In this document: positions 26,840 through 36,187 of the stretch, piece by piece
Layout: every line of letters begins with the position of its first letter
Numbering within the stretch: the stretch's first letter is position 1
DNA from: Afipia sp.
GTDB taxonomy: Bacteria > Pseudomonadota > Alphaproteobacteria > Rhizobiales > Xanthobacteraceae
Direction: 5' to 3'
DNA length: 64,000 nucleotides
NCBI GenBank assembly: GCA_017308575.1
Contig: JAFKEQ010000003.1
Location: 434,001 to 498,000, forward strand
Notes under the pieces: model-generated
Told to the model about the DNA's origin: nothing
Database searches by the model: none
What the model saw: the letters and a program-made list of their open reading frames with translations, nothing else
Program-made: the position numbers and the translations under genes

Positions 26840-27223
26840 GGTCTTCCCCGCTTTCGCTTTCCGTCGTTTCTTTGTAGCACGCTCACGAAAGGCTGTGCTG
26901 CCGCTCGACGTCCTTTGCCTCACTTGGCCATGCGGGCTCTCTTCCTTGATAGGATAGCACCCGCTCCAATTTCCAACCTTAAAACTCGCTTTAATCGGCT
27001 CCTGCTTCGTCGCAGGGCCTATTCCCGATTCCGTCTATCTCCAACACGGCCGAATTGGACGGGAAGTTAGGACCGAGGCGCATCCGCGCAAGGCATCCAA
27101 CCGTTTCCCGTGCCGGGTCCCTCAGTCGGAGCCTCCTTGCGCCGCTGCTTGAACCACTTGTCCTTGGGCACTCCCGTCCGGCCGCGATTGGCGCAGCCGG
27201 GAAAACAAACGGGAGATAGTCAC
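26840..27223. other. Spacer between the HNH operon and the methyltransferase operon
   Basis: 384 bp between divergent units. The left part is the open but probably untranslated extension of the HNH frame. I see no further gene, strong hairpin or repeat here; GGGAG before 27224 is the ribosome-binding site of the next gene. It should contain the two divergent promoters. Confidence 0.5.
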
Positions 27224-27424
27224 ATGAGAAACAACCAGAAGAGCCAGAAGCCACATTCGGTTTATGTGGTCGAAGGCGAGGGCGAGAGCGCGTTCTGGAC
27301 GAAGATCGGTGCAGCCTGGCGTCACGAAGACGGCAAGGGCTTCAACATCAGCCTGACCTGCATGCCCCTGAACGGCCGGTTGGTCGTTCGCGAGCCGAAG
27401 GCAGACGCGGAGGCGGGGCGATGA
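27224..27424 (+). CDS. Small conserved-type hypothetical protein (66 aa)
   Basis: Starts MRNNQKSQKPHSVYVVEGEG after a GGGAG at 27211. It contains AAWRHEDGKGFNISLTCMPLNGRLVVRE, a short beta-rich pattern like small element-borne DUF736-type proteins whose role is unknown. Its stop overlaps the start of the next gene (ATGA), and that gene overlaps the methyltransferase in the same way, so all three form one operon. Confidence 0.7.
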   Translation: MRNNQKSQKPHSVYVVEGEGESAFWTKIGAAWRHEDGKGFNISLTCMPLNGRLVVREPKADAEAGR

Positions 27425-27621
27425 GCCCCGCTACCTCTCGTCGCTACAGCGTCCGGTTTGTTGACTGGACGTTGTACGAAACCGTCGTCCTAGCGGAAGG
27501 TGAAGACGCTGCCATAGCGAAGGCACAGGCGCTCTATCACACCGATGGCCTCAGTGCATTCACCTTCAAGACAGTCGGCGATGAAGGGTGGGAAGCGGAA
27601 ATCCTGGAGGCTCAGTCATGA
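27421..27621 (+). CDS. Small hypothetical protein (66 aa)
   Basis: 66 residues with RYSVRFVDWTLYETVVLAEG and FTFKTVGDEGWEAEILE, an alternating beta pattern and acidic charge. Four-base overlaps link it to the genes on both sides. No function recognised; it could be a regulator or partner of the methyltransferase. Confidence 0.65.
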   Translation: MSPATSRRYSVRFVDWTLYETVVLAEGEDAAIAKAQALYHTDGLSAFTFKTVGDEGWEAEILEAQS

Positions 27622-28265
27622 GCCTCCTTACCAACGAATTCCGCAACAAGGTGTTGCACGGAGATTGCGTGCGGGTGATGCGCGATATGCCGTCAGCTTC
27701 GGTGGATTTCATTCTCACCGACCCGCCATATCTGGTGCGCTATCGCTCCCGCACCGGCCAGACGATAGCTAACGACGATCGTGATGGTTGGCTTGAGCCT
27801 GCCTTCGCCGAAATGTACCGCGTGCTAAAGCCTGGTTCGTTCTGCGTGAGCTTTTACGGGTGGAATGCCGCTGACAAGTTCATCGGCGCTTGGCGCAAGG
27901 CGGGATTCCGCATCGTCGGACATCTCGTCTTCACGAAGCGGTATGCATCATCGGTTAGGTACTTCCGGCACCACCACGAGCAGGCTTATGTTCTGGCCAA
28001 GGGCGATGCGCCGTATCCCGATGCTCCGCTCGATGATGTGATCGACTGGTCCTACACCGGCAATCGATTGCATCCCACCCAAAAGCCCGTGGCGGCTTTG
28101 CGTCGGTTGGTCGCGACGCTAAGCAAGCCTGACGCGATGGTCCTCGATCCGTTCTGCGGTTCTGGCTCGACGCTCGTTGCGGCTCGCGAGCTCAAGCGGC
28201 GTTTCGTCGGAATTGAGCTGGATCGTACACATTACAACACGGCTCGGAGTCGGCTCCGCTGTTAG
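27618..28265 (+). CDS. Solitary DNA methyltransferase (N4/N6, DPPY type)
   Basis: 215 residues from ATG 27618. DFILTDPPYLV (about 30-40) is motif IV and MVLDPFCGSGSTLVAA (about 174-189) is motif I, so the order is IV then I, as in beta-class enzymes. LHPTQKPVAALRRLV before motif I is the usual motif X. SAM-dependent methylation of adenine N6 or cytosine N4. No matching nuclease is adjacent; such orphan enzymes on conjugative elements often protect entering DNA from restriction. Confidence 0.9.
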   Translation: MSLLTNEFRNKVLHGDCVRVMRDMPSASVDFILTDPPYLVRYRSRTGQTIANDDRDGWLEPAFAEMYRVLKPGSFCVSFYGWNAADKFIGAWRKAGFRIVGHLVFTKRYASSVRYFRHHHEQAYVLAKGDAPYPDAPLDDVIDWSYTGNRLHPTQKPVAALRRLVATLSKPDAMVLDPFCGSGSTLVAARELKRRFVGIELDRTHYNTARSRLRC

Positions 28266-28329
28266 CGGGGCCGTTTCACGCGGAGACGACAACATCGGGA
28301 TCTTGGAAAAGCTTCGCTCGTTGTTGTTT

Positions 28330-28510
28330 AACGGATGGGGGTCTGGGGGCTTGCCCCCAGCGGCTTGTATTCAACCGACAAATGATGTCGCGCCGAATAT
28401 TTGACGTTTTCGCGGCCGACGGCGGTTTGGATAAATCGGCCACACTGCCTTGTTGGAAATATTTTGAAGTCAGGGAATGGCGCACTTATACATCGCTACG
28501 CGACATAGGT
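28330..28510 (-). other. Candidate origin of transfer 1 (MobQ/RSF1010-like)
   Basis: On the minus strand TAAGTGCGCC (28488 to 28479) matches the RSF1010/R1162 nic core TAAGTGCGCCCT at its first ten bases, with a small hairpin (TCGC-GTA-GCGA) just before it. A separate perfect stem CTGGGGGC-TT-GCCCCCAG lies at about 28345-28362. The site is about 90 bp upstream of a MobA/MobL relaxase start. The rest of this 311-bp gap shows no gene. Confidence 0.55.
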
Positions 28511-28576
28511 GCACGGCCGACACAGGTGTGTGTCTCATGGCCGTAAGGTGTCGCAAGCGACAAGTCAGGGAGGGCG

Positions 28577-29758
28577 ATGGCGTCTTATCATTTCTCGGCA
28601 CAGGCGGTGAAACGCTCGGAAGGGCGTTCGGTGGTCGCGATGGCGGCCTATCGCGCTGGCGAGAAATTGAGGGATGAGCGCCGTGGGATTGATGCGGACT
28701 ACAGCAGGCGGCGCGGGGTTGTTCACGCCGAGATCATCGCACCGGAGGGAAGTGCCGGGTGGCTGCTTGATCGGGAGAAACTGTGGAACGGGGTCGAAAA
28801 GAGTGAGGTTCGGCGCGACGCCCAGCTCGCGCGGGAAATCAACATGGCGTTGCCGTGTGAGCTCACGGACGAGCAACGACTGGCACTGGTGCGGGAGTTC
28901 GTTGCGGCGCAGTTCGTCTCGCAGGGGATGGTCGCGGACTTTGCCATTCATGCGCCGGTTGCCGAGAAGGGGGACGATCCCCGTAATTTCCATGCACATG
29001 TGTTGTTGACCCTGCGGCGGGCGGGCGGTGGCGGGCTTCGCCGCGTCAAGACGCGGGAGTGGAATAGCGATGCCATGCTGGTCAAATGGCGCGCAGCTTG
29101 GGCCGAACACCAGAACAGGATTCTGCGGGAACGCGGTCACGGCGTGAAGGTAGATCATCGGAGCCTTTCGATTCAGAGAGCCGAGGCCGTGGCTCGGCGC
29201 GAGCCAGTTCTGGCCGCGACGCTCGAAAGGGCGGCCGAGATTCATGTGGGGCCGAAAGCCAGGAAAGCGGCCTTTGCAGAAACGCCGCAGAGTCGGGACC
29301 GTGTGGCCGGGCCGTTTCGTATAAGGGAATTGCCTTCTCCGGTCAGGCGGATGGTCCGTTATTCCGAGTTGGACAAGGGCAGCCGGGCCAATGCCAATAT
29401 CAAGAGGCTGGGCGCGAACAGCGATCGGTTCGCCTCAAGGGCGGCCAAAATTGAGCGGCAGGCAGAGCGTATGCGCCGCAGGCAGGCTTATTACGAGTCG
29501 CTCATCGCGAACGAGCGGTCGGCCAGCCAAGACCAACAAGAATCATTTAAAGCGCGTCGTGCGCGGTATGAGCACGCCTTGAAGCGACGGGAGCAGGTCG
29601 CTTTCTGGCTGGCGGAGCTGGACAAGCTGTTTTTCGCGGTGCTGGGCATTCGCGAGAGCCAGTTTATGCGGCGCACTGTTTGGTCGAATCGGATGGGGCG
29701 CTGGCAGCGCCTTGATCTTGAGCCGACGCGGGGCGGTGGGCGGAATCGCGCGCGTTGA
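28577..29758 (+). CDS. MobA/MobL (MobQ-type) relaxase 1
   Basis: 393 residues after a GGGAGGG site. The relaxase domain begins MASYHFSAQAVKRSEGRSVV, with AAYRAGEKL holding the probable nicking tyrosine (Tyr25) and the metal-binding HUH motif NFHAHVLLT (His139, His141). A basic coiled-coil tail follows. It would nick oriT and stay attached to the transferred strand. It lacks the helicase part of TraA. Its 3' end overlaps the convergent coupling-protein gene by 95 bp. Confidence 0.88.
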   Translation: MASYHFSAQAVKRSEGRSVVAMAAYRAGEKLRDERRGIDADYSRRRGVVHAEIIAPEGSAGWLLDREKLWNGVEKSEVRRDAQLAREINMALPCELTDEQRLALVREFVAAQFVSQGMVADFAIHAPVAEKGDDPRNFHAHVLLTLRRAGGGGLRRVKTREWNSDAMLVKWRAAWAEHQNRILRERGHGVKVDHRSLSIQRAEAVARREPVLAATLERAAEIHVGPKARKAAFAETPQSRDRVAGPFRIRELPSPVRRMVRYSELDKGSRANANIKRLGANSDRFASRAAKIERQAERMRRRQAYYESLIANERSASQDQQESFKARRARYEHALKRREQVAFWLAELDKLFFAVLGIRESQFMRRTVWSNRMGRWQRLDLEPTRGGGRNRAR

Positions 29759-31277
29759 GTTGCGGAGGCCAGCGGTCGAACTTGCCCCACCAGCGGAAAT
29801 GACGCCATGAGCGATAGTTGATCTTCGTCGCCAGCACCGGATAGCGCAGGATGTCGCTGCGGTAGAGGGCCAGCGCGCGGTTGCCGGGCAGGCGCATCAC
29901 TTCGGATGGGTCAAGGAGCCAGCGGCCGGTCTCCGACATACCCAAGGAATATTGCTGTCTCACGAAGTCGGTGTTGGCCTGCGAGGTGCCCTGGTTATGG
30001 GCGAGCGAGGTGGTTTGCCCGATCATCTCCGAGATGAACCGGGCGGCTTCGAGATCCGCGACGTTGAAAAAGACCTTGCAGGTCGCGTTGGCCAGGAACG
30101 AACCGGCGCGCGTGTAGAGCGCGCGAAGCTGGTTCAGATCCTGGAAGACCAGCAGCGGCGTGCAGTAGGCACGAAGATAGCCTACGCCGCGTTCGAGTGG
30201 CTCAAGCGTGCCGAGGGCGGCGGCTTCGTCAAGCAGCAGTAAAACTTTGTGTTTTGGTCGCGGGCGGTTCTTGGCCCGAGTCAGCGCGTTAAGCACGCAG
30301 CCGACCATCACGCGCAGGAATCCGGCGTAGACGGAAAGCTTTTCCTCATCGACCACGAGGTAGAGCGTTTTGGTTTGGTCGACCAGGGATGCGAGGTTGA
30401 AGGTGGACGTTGATGAGATTGCGCCGGCAGGACTGCCGACTGACCATACCCGCGTGGCTTTTTCGGTGTTGGACATGACGCTGCGGAATTCCTCGCTGCC
30501 CTCCATGGCCAGGAAGCTTCCCGCCAGTTCGGCGGCGGCGCGGGGGCCATCGGATGCGATTTGGTGCAAGAGCTCCTTGAAAGATTCCGGGGGAAGGGTG
30601 GAAAGCGAGCGCAATTGCGCCAGCGTGCGGCGTTCGGCGTCCAGGCGGACGACGTGCAGGACCAGGCACGTGACCATGCCCTCCGCCTTGCTGTCCCAAT
30701 GACTCTCCTTCCCATCCGGAATGATCATCAGTTTGGCGAGCGCTTCGGCGTCATCCTTTTCATGGATGGTATCCACGCGAACCATGTCGAGTGGATTGAA
30801 GCGGTCGGATGCGTGGGGATCAGTGGTATCGAGCACTCGCACTGGCCCGAATTCCAGGCGACGGCGATGGGTGATCGCGCGGTTCTCTCCCTTTATGTCG
30901 GTACAGACAATTGAACCGCGATACTCCAGAAGGTTGGGGATGACGACGCCAACGCCTTTACCCGCCCCCATCGGCGCGAATACCGTGACCATGCCATCCT
31001 TATTGAAGCGCAAAAAAGAACGGCCCACGCGGCCGATGATGGGTCCGTCGCCTCGTCGCACCCCTGCAAACAGCAGTTCCCACCAGTTTGCGAAGCGCGC
31101 AGAGCCAAGAGCCCCTCCGGGACTGAAACCGCCCCAGCGATACAGGGTGCGGCCAAGCGAGAAGAGCCGCAAGGCAATCCAGCCCAGAACGCGAAGACAA
31201 AGCCATGCGGCCTTCAACAGCGTGAGGATGAATTGCACCATGCGAAGAAGTTCGCATTTATCCAGTTTTGTCGCCAA
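29664..31277 (-). CDS. VirD4/TraG-type coupling protein (T4CP) 1
   Basis: 537 residues. Two hydrophobic stretches at 12-44 anchor it in the inner membrane. Walker A is FAPMGAGKGVGVV (100-112) and Walker B is VLLLLDEAAALG (about 345); PALLVFQDLNQL-type sensor region follows. It brings the relaxase-DNA complex to a type IV secretion channel. It overlaps relaxase 1 tail-to-tail. No secretion channel genes are on the island, so it would dock to a helper system. Confidence 0.88.
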   Translation of the reverse strand: MATKLDKCELLRMVQFILTLLKAAWLCLRVLGWIALRLFSLGRTLYRWGGFSPGGALGSARFANWWELLFAGVRRGDGPIIGRVGRSFLRFNKDGMVTVFAPMGAGKGVGVVIPNLLEYRGSIVCTDIKGENRAITHRRRLEFGPVRVLDTTDPHASDRFNPLDMVRVDTIHEKDDAEALAKLMIIPDGKESHWDSKAEGMVTCLVLHVVRLDAERRTLAQLRSLSTLPPESFKELLHQIASDGPRAAAELAGSFLAMEGSEEFRSVMSNTEKATRVWSVGSPAGAISSTSTFNLASLVDQTKTLYLVVDEEKLSVYAGFLRVMVGCVLNALTRAKNRPRPKHKVLLLLDEAAALGTLEPLERGVGYLRAYCTPLLVFQDLNQLRALYTRAGSFLANATCKVFFNVADLEAARFISEMIGQTTSLAHNQGTSQANTDFVRQQYSLGMSETGRWLLDPSEVMRLPGNRALALYRSDILRYPVLATKINYRSWRHFRWWGKFDRWPPQLNARDSAHRPASAQDQGAASAPSDSTKQCAA

Positions 31278-31519
31278 GCGCTGACGATAGAATCGCTCGC
31301 TAACTGGCCAGGCGGTGCACTAACAGATTGCACGGAAACCTGCCGGAAGCTGTAAAAACCGCGCGATCGATAAACAAGATTCAACTGATATCGGACGTCC
31401 GAGGTCGCGCGGGCTATCTCGCCGTCAAGGGTACGACGAGCGGCCAAGCCGCCCTTGACCGCGAGCCGTACCCGCGCCAGAGGCTGCCGTCTTGGCAAAG
31501 CCAAGATCAGCCACGCCAA

Positions 31520-34500
31520 TCAGCGCGGCCCGAAAAACCGGGAGACGCCGTCAATCACGGCACCGGCTGACGCTCGTTGCCGGACGTCGGCGGCTGCACC
31601 TCTGTGACCGAGGCTCGCGGCTTTCTGATAAAGCACGCCATCCTCATTTTGTATAAGGGGTGCAATGCGGTTCGCGCGTATCGCGTCGGCGAGGGAAACC
31701 ATCGCATCGACATCGTTAAGTCTGACACCTTGCCGGTACAGATTTGCGGCTTCCTGCCAGCGGCCTTGATTGGCAAGTAGCTGAGCGGCGTTGTCGAATG
31801 ACGCCGCGTATTTTTCTTGCATGAGGTTCTCCAGCAGCGGTTGCGCGCGCGGATCGTTGGCGGCCTGCAAGGCACGCGCTTTTTGGTAGAAGAATCTGGG
31901 TTCGTGCGGGTTCGCGCTGATCGCTAGGTCACAAGCGGAAATCGCGGCCAGCGCATTGCGTCTAAGTTCAGGGAACGGGACGCCGTTTCCCACGTGACGA
32001 GAATCATAGGGGTTGGCTGCAAGCTCATCGCATGTGGTGACTTCCGCAAATTTTGAATCGGTTGGGAAGGGAGGCGTGGCCGTGGTGATCGGTGTAGCCT
32101 GTCCTTGGCCCGGTAGCTCAGCCGGGAAGGACGGATATGTCCTTGGTGAAGCCGTCGGTAGAGGCGACGACCGGTTGGTTTCCGAGGCCGTCGGTGGCGC
32201 CTGCGTTACCGGTCTGCTTTCGAGCATTGCAAGTTGGCGCTTGGTGGCTGCATGCGCGTCACGTTCGCGCTGGAGCTCGGTTCTCGCCAACGAAGCATCG
32301 GTGCGTGCGCTATCTCGCGCCTGCTCGGTTTCGCGGAGTGTCCGCAAAAGTTGCGCTTTATGCGTGCTAGATGCCCGATTGGCTTGCGCATCGGCATCGT
32401 GCGTGGATTGGAGTGTGGCATTCTCGGCCTTAAGGCCGCGAAACTGCACTTCCCGCGTTGTGCCCCAACCAATCAACGCAAGAAGTATGCATCCTGCCCC
32501 AATCGCTATCCGCAGGCTGGGCCGGTTATTGTGTTCGACGATCGGAGGAGTGCTTACATTCTCCTGAATATTCGGGCCGGGGCCGATGTCGTCCCAGGTG
32601 ATACGCGCCTCTTCCGGATTTTCTATTGGTGAAGAGGTTTCCTCTTGAGGAATGTCTTCTTGAGGAATGTCGGCGACACCGGCCATGCGCGCAAGGCAGA
32701 CCGGATCGCTAAAGGCAGGCTTTTTGGTGAGGCGGGCTGGAGGTGAGCCGCGAGAGAATACCACCAATTGCTGTGCGAACTCCGGTCCGGTCAGTTGATG
32801 GGGTTCGACGAGCGGCTTTCGCGCGCCGTCGAGAAGCCCCTGGCGCATGCCAAGGTTCTGGCTGAGCCAACGAGCCGTGTCTTCATCGGGGTTCATGAAG
32901 CAGCGCACCGCGCAATTGCTCATCATGCCTTGCGCGTTCGGGTACGCTGTCTCCAGCTGTCCGAAGTTCTGGCAGAACATCCACAGTCGCACGGCGTAGC
33001 TGCGACCAACATCAAGGGATTCCTCAATGACATCCATGCGGCCAAGCCTGGGTAGTTCATCAAGGAAGAAGGTGACCGGTAGCGCTTCGGCCTCCGGCTT
33101 CTGGCGATAGAGCTTGAACAGCGTCTGGCCGATGAGCACACGGAGGACGGACGCGTATCGTTTGATGTCCTCAAGGGCCACCGCAAGATAAAGAGTGCCG
33201 TTCTCGCTGCGAAGTTTATCAGGATCAAAGCTCGTGTTGCCGGTGATCTTTGTGATGGCGGGCGACTGCCAGATTTCAAGCTGACGCCGGGCGCTGTCAA
33301 ATACACCTTCGCGCTGCTTTGGTGGCATTCCCCTTAACGCTGATGCTTGCCGCGCAAGTTGCACGTTGCCGCGCTGGTCGAGTTGTTTGCACCACTTCAG
33401 GATGCTCTCATCGTCTGATACGTAGAGCCGGTCGAGCACACCGGCCATGGTCCGCTCTTTGCCCTGCGTAGAGATCGCCACATCCAGCAGCGCGGTCGTA
33501 ATCATGTCGCGCGCGCGACTTTCAAAGTAGTCGCCCGTTTCGCGCGCCGAAGTCGGAATAACGATAAGGTCGGCGAGCTTGCGGGCATCTTCCCAGGCAA
33601 GGTCGGGATCGTTGCGAATATCATCCAATGGATTGTAGTGGATGGAATCTTCGGGTGCGTGCGGTGTAAAGGCGTACGTCTTCCCAACGTTCGCGTCTCG
33701 CCAGGTACGGGAGTCGCGCAACATCTCCCCCTTGACGTCGAGGATGACGGCTGGCGCCTTGAGGTAGAGAAGATTGCGCAGGACATGCGCTTGGCTCTTG
33801 CCGCTACCGGGTGGTGCGACCGTAAGGAGGCTCTCGCGCAGGTCATACATCATCTCGGAATCGTCGGACAAGCCGCCGAGCCGGAGGGCGGCCGGAGCGT
33901 CTGCCGAAGACAGCAACGCGTGCGCTCCTTCACCGGGAGTCATCCAGCGGTTGCCGCTGAATAGGTAGCGCTCGATCACTCCGCGTTGCGCTTCGGGAAG
34001 GCCGGATGCGGGATTGAGCGCCTTGCGGAGAGCCTGATTCAGGTGTTCGCGTGCCCCCTCGGCTGTGCCCAGGCTGGCAGAGATGAGTGGCTTAAGGGTA
34101 TCGAGCGTGGCCGCCCGAACCCTGAATTCAGCCGACGAGTTGCTGAAATCGATATCGCAGTTTCCATCGTTCCAAATAATCGGCACCAGGATGGCCAATC
34201 TGTCATCCGCATCGAGAACACCAAGTGCTTCAAGGATGTCGGCCATGCGCAGCGCGGCACGCTCTTCCTCTCGGAGCGCCACAAGAGAGCGCCGGATCGT
34301 GACCGTGGAAAGTCCCGCGGCTATCCCTCGTGCGTTACCTTTATCGCGTAGATTGTTTTCGATGGCGGCTAGCACGCCGAATGCCATGGCTGACCGGTCG
34401 TTGCCCTTTTGGGCCATGTTGATGTTGAGGGCGCGTTGGCTTTTCTTGAACTCGCTATAGCTGTCGTGGGTGATTTTCAGCGACGCCTCGGCGAGCGACT

Positions 34501-34936
34501 GTGCTCCGATGAGATGTTCGAACTGGCCGAACTTGAGGCTGAATTCGTTGAGCTGGTCGCCGTGAAAAGCATCAATCTTCTCAAGCTTGGTCCTTAAAGC
34601 TTCGGTTTTTGCCTTAGCTTCGGCGGCCTTGCGCTCTTCGGCGATGGCATTCCGCCGGGCTTCCTCACGTACCTTTTCCTCTTCAATGAGATTCAAGATG
34701 GTCGGGAGGCGCGGGTCGGCAATCAGACGTCGAATGGCTGTCCGGCTACGTCTATCGGCGTTCCGGGGACACTCAGGAAGGGTTTTGGCGACGGGCACGG
34801 GGATGAGACCTCGACCATCCCGAAACCGCTTATAGAGGGCGTACTCTCCGTCTGAGATAGGCGGTTCGAGGTCTTTGATGCCAACCAGCTTGTGCAGGAA
34901 CGACACCGGACGGTCCGGCGACGGTTCGAAAGTCAT
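31520..34936 (-). CDS. Large TraG/VirD4-like ATPase with coiled coils, C-terminal membrane segment and helical repeats
   Basis: 1138 residues from MTFEPSPDRP at 34936. Order: charged coiled-coil region (about 60-200); VirD4-like ATPase with Walker A APPGSGKSQ (about 372-380), DVKGEM, and Walker B FFLDELPRLG (about 622); then RLWMFCQNFGQL and the VFSRGSPP end of the ATPase; one membrane helix IAIGAGCILLALIGWG (about 809-825); a second coiled coil (about 830-905); a Pro/Thr-rich linker; and Sel1/TPR-like repeats to the end (about 960-1130). Ordinary coupling proteins have their membrane helices at the N-terminus, so this architecture is unusual. It is divergent from relaxase 2 across an oriT-like region. 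Confidence 0.85.
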   Translation of the reverse strand: MTFEPSPDRPVSFLHKLVGIKDLEPPISDGEYALYKRFRDGRGLIPVPVAKTLPECPRNADRRSRTAIRRLIADPRLPTILNLIEEEKVREEARRNAIAEERKAAEAKAKTEALRTKLEKIDAFHGDQLNEFSLKFGQFEHLIGAQSLAEASLKITHDSYSEFKKSQRALNINMAQKGNDRSAMAFGVLAAIENNLRDKGNARGIAAGLSTVTIRRSLVALREEERAALRMADILEALGVLDADDRLAILVPIIWNDGNCDIDFSNSSAEFRVRAATLDTLKPLISASLGTAEGAREHLNQALRKALNPASGLPEAQRGVIERYLFSGNRWMTPGEGAHALLSSADAPAALRLGGLSDDSEMMYDLRESLLTVAPPGSGKSQAHVLRNLLYLKAPAVILDVKGEMLRDSRTWRDANVGKTYAFTPHAPEDSIHYNPLDDIRNDPDLAWEDARKLADLIVIPTSARETGDYFESRARDMITTALLDVAISTQGKERTMAGVLDRLYVSDDESILKWCKQLDQRGNVQLARQASALRGMPPKQREGVFDSARRQLEIWQSPAITKITGNTSFDPDKLRSENGTLYLAVALEDIKRYASVLRVLIGQTLFKLYRQKPEAEALPVTFFLDELPRLGRMDVIEESLDVGRSYAVRLWMFCQNFGQLETAYPNAQGMMSNCAVRCFMNPDEDTARWLSQNLGMRQGLLDGARKPLVEPHQLTGPEFAQQLVVFSRGSPPARLTKKPAFSDPVCLARMAGVADIPQEDIPQEETSSPIENPEEARITWDDIGPGPNIQENVSTPPIVEHNNRPSLRIAIGAGCILLALIGWGTTREVQFRGLKAENATLQSTHDADAQANRASSTHKAQLLRTLRETEQARDSARTDASLARTELQRERDAHAATKRQLAMLESRPVTQAPPTASETNRSSPLPTASPRTYPSFPAELPGQGQATPITTATPPFPTDSKFAEVTTCDELAANPYDSRHVGNGVPFPELRRNALAAISACDLAISANPHEPRFFYQKARALQAANDPRAQPLLENLMQEKYAASFDNAAQLLANQGRWQEAANLYRQGVRLNDVDAMVSLADAIRANRIAPLIQNEDGVLYQKAASLGHRGAAADVRQRASAGAVIDGVSRFFGPR

Positions 34937-35137
34937 TGCGCCTCCAACGAAGAAATAAACGAAAAGGCGAGTATCGCTGGCGGGTTGGATCTGGGCAACT
35001 GCCGTGGGGCCGCGTCGTCGTCTTCGTGGGTACCATCGGTCGGTGGTCTGCTCGTGGCACCATCGGTGAGCGGGGAACGCGCGAGCTTCGTAGGACTTGT
35101 GAGGCTGGGGAAGCGGCGCTATCGTGGGGTCCGGCGG

Positions 35138-35169
35138 CAGTGCGCACTTATGGGTTTGCAAGCAAACCC
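35138..35169 (-). other. Origin of transfer 2 (MobQ/RSF1010-like)
   Basis: Read on the minus strand: perfect inverted repeat GGGTTTGC-TT-GCAAACCC (35169 to 35152), one base, then TAAGTGCGCACTG (35150 to 35138). This is the layout of the RSF1010/R1162 oriT, inverted repeat followed by TAAGTGCGCCCT with nicking inside GTGCG/CC. It lies 24 bp upstream of the relaxase 2 start. In the same gap CACCATCGGT-like words repeat at about 35031 and 35060. Confidence 0.75.
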
Positions 35170-35193
35170 GCGCACCACCTAAGGACATTGATC

Positions 35194-36126
35194 GTGGCGA
35201 TTTACAGCCTGCATCATACGCCGGTCGGAAAATCCACCCAGGCCCAGCCATACACGGCGGCGGCCCACCTTGGCTATATCACCCGCAAGAACGCAATGAG
35301 CGGCTTGGAGAAAGCCCGCTTTCCCGGTGAGAACCCGCGCGAGATGGCGGCATATCTTCGGCAGTGCGAAGACGTCGACCGCAAGAATGCCCGCGTCATC
35401 GACAAGGTCATGCTCGCGTTGCCCAGGGAGCTCAACGGAAAGCAGCGGACGGCCTTGGTCCGGGATTTTGCCGAGCATGTCACGAAGGGAAGGACGCCTT
35501 GGCTGGCGGCATTCCATGAGAAGGGCAAGGATGCCCAGAATCCGCATTGTCACCTGGTGCTTCGCGACCGCGACCCGAAGACCGGAAAACGGGTGATCGG
35601 GACCAGCGAGATCGGCAGTACGGAACGGCTACGCCAGCAATGGGAGAACTTCGCCAATCGCGCGTTAGAGGCGGCAGGACGGCCGGAGCGTATCGACAGG
35701 CGCACGTTGGCGGCTCAAGGAATCCAGCGCGAGCCGACTATCCATGAGGGTCCACAATCGCAGGCGATGGATAAACGCGGCGTACCGGCAAGTTCACAAC
35801 GCCGCAAGTTGAGAAACCGACCTGGTTCGCGGCAACCCTATCGACACGTTGACTACAAGGCGATTGATAAAGGACAGAGCAGGCCGCAATTGAATCGCTC
35901 GCGCCGGGCCAGCGCCCAGGAAAACGAACGCGACTATTGGGATACGATTGATCGCGACGTCCGGAGCAGAGAGCTATCCAAACTTGCTGCGATTCATAAT
36001 CCGGGTCGTGACCTAAGCGGATTTCAGAAGCGGCTCGCCGCGCAACGGCTGGATTCCGAGGTGGATCGGCGCGCGCTCAGCAGGATGAAGCAGGAGCGCG
36101 AACGCGATAAGGAGCGCGGTCGCTAG
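35194..36126 (+). CDS. MobA/MobL (MobQ-type) relaxase 2
   Basis: 310 residues from GTG 35194, preceded by AAGGA at a good distance; the frame is open upstream through the oriT region, which is not coding. The protein begins VAIYSLHHTPVGKS, has AAAHLGYITR with a candidate nicking tyrosine, and the HUH motif NPHCHLVLRDRD (His118, His120). The rest is basic and helical and probably binds DNA. It is too diverged from relaxase 1 to be a recent duplicate. Its own oriT lies directly upstream. Confidence 0.85.
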   Translation: MAIYSLHHTPVGKSTQAQPYTAAAHLGYITRKNAMSGLEKARFPGENPREMAAYLRQCEDVDRKNARVIDKVMLALPRELNGKQRTALVRDFAEHVTKGRTPWLAAFHEKGKDAQNPHCHLVLRDRDPKTGKRVIGTSEIGSTERLRQQWENFANRALEAAGRPERIDRRTLAAQGIQREPTIHEGPQSQAMDKRGVPASSQRRKLRNRPGSRQPYRHVDYKAIDKGQSRPQLNRSRRASAQENERDYWDTIDRDVRSRELSKLAAIHNPGRDLSGFQKRLAAQRLDSEVDRRALSRMKQERERDKERGR

Positions 36127-36187
36127 GGACAAGATGCACCTTGTTGTTTTCGGCGATTATGGAGCTACGCCTCTTGGAGAGCGGCGT

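Noticed and set aside
31214..31519. Minus-strand open frame between the two T4CP-like genes
   Set aside because: It overlaps the T4CP 1 start, has no recognisable motif and no clear ribosome-binding site.
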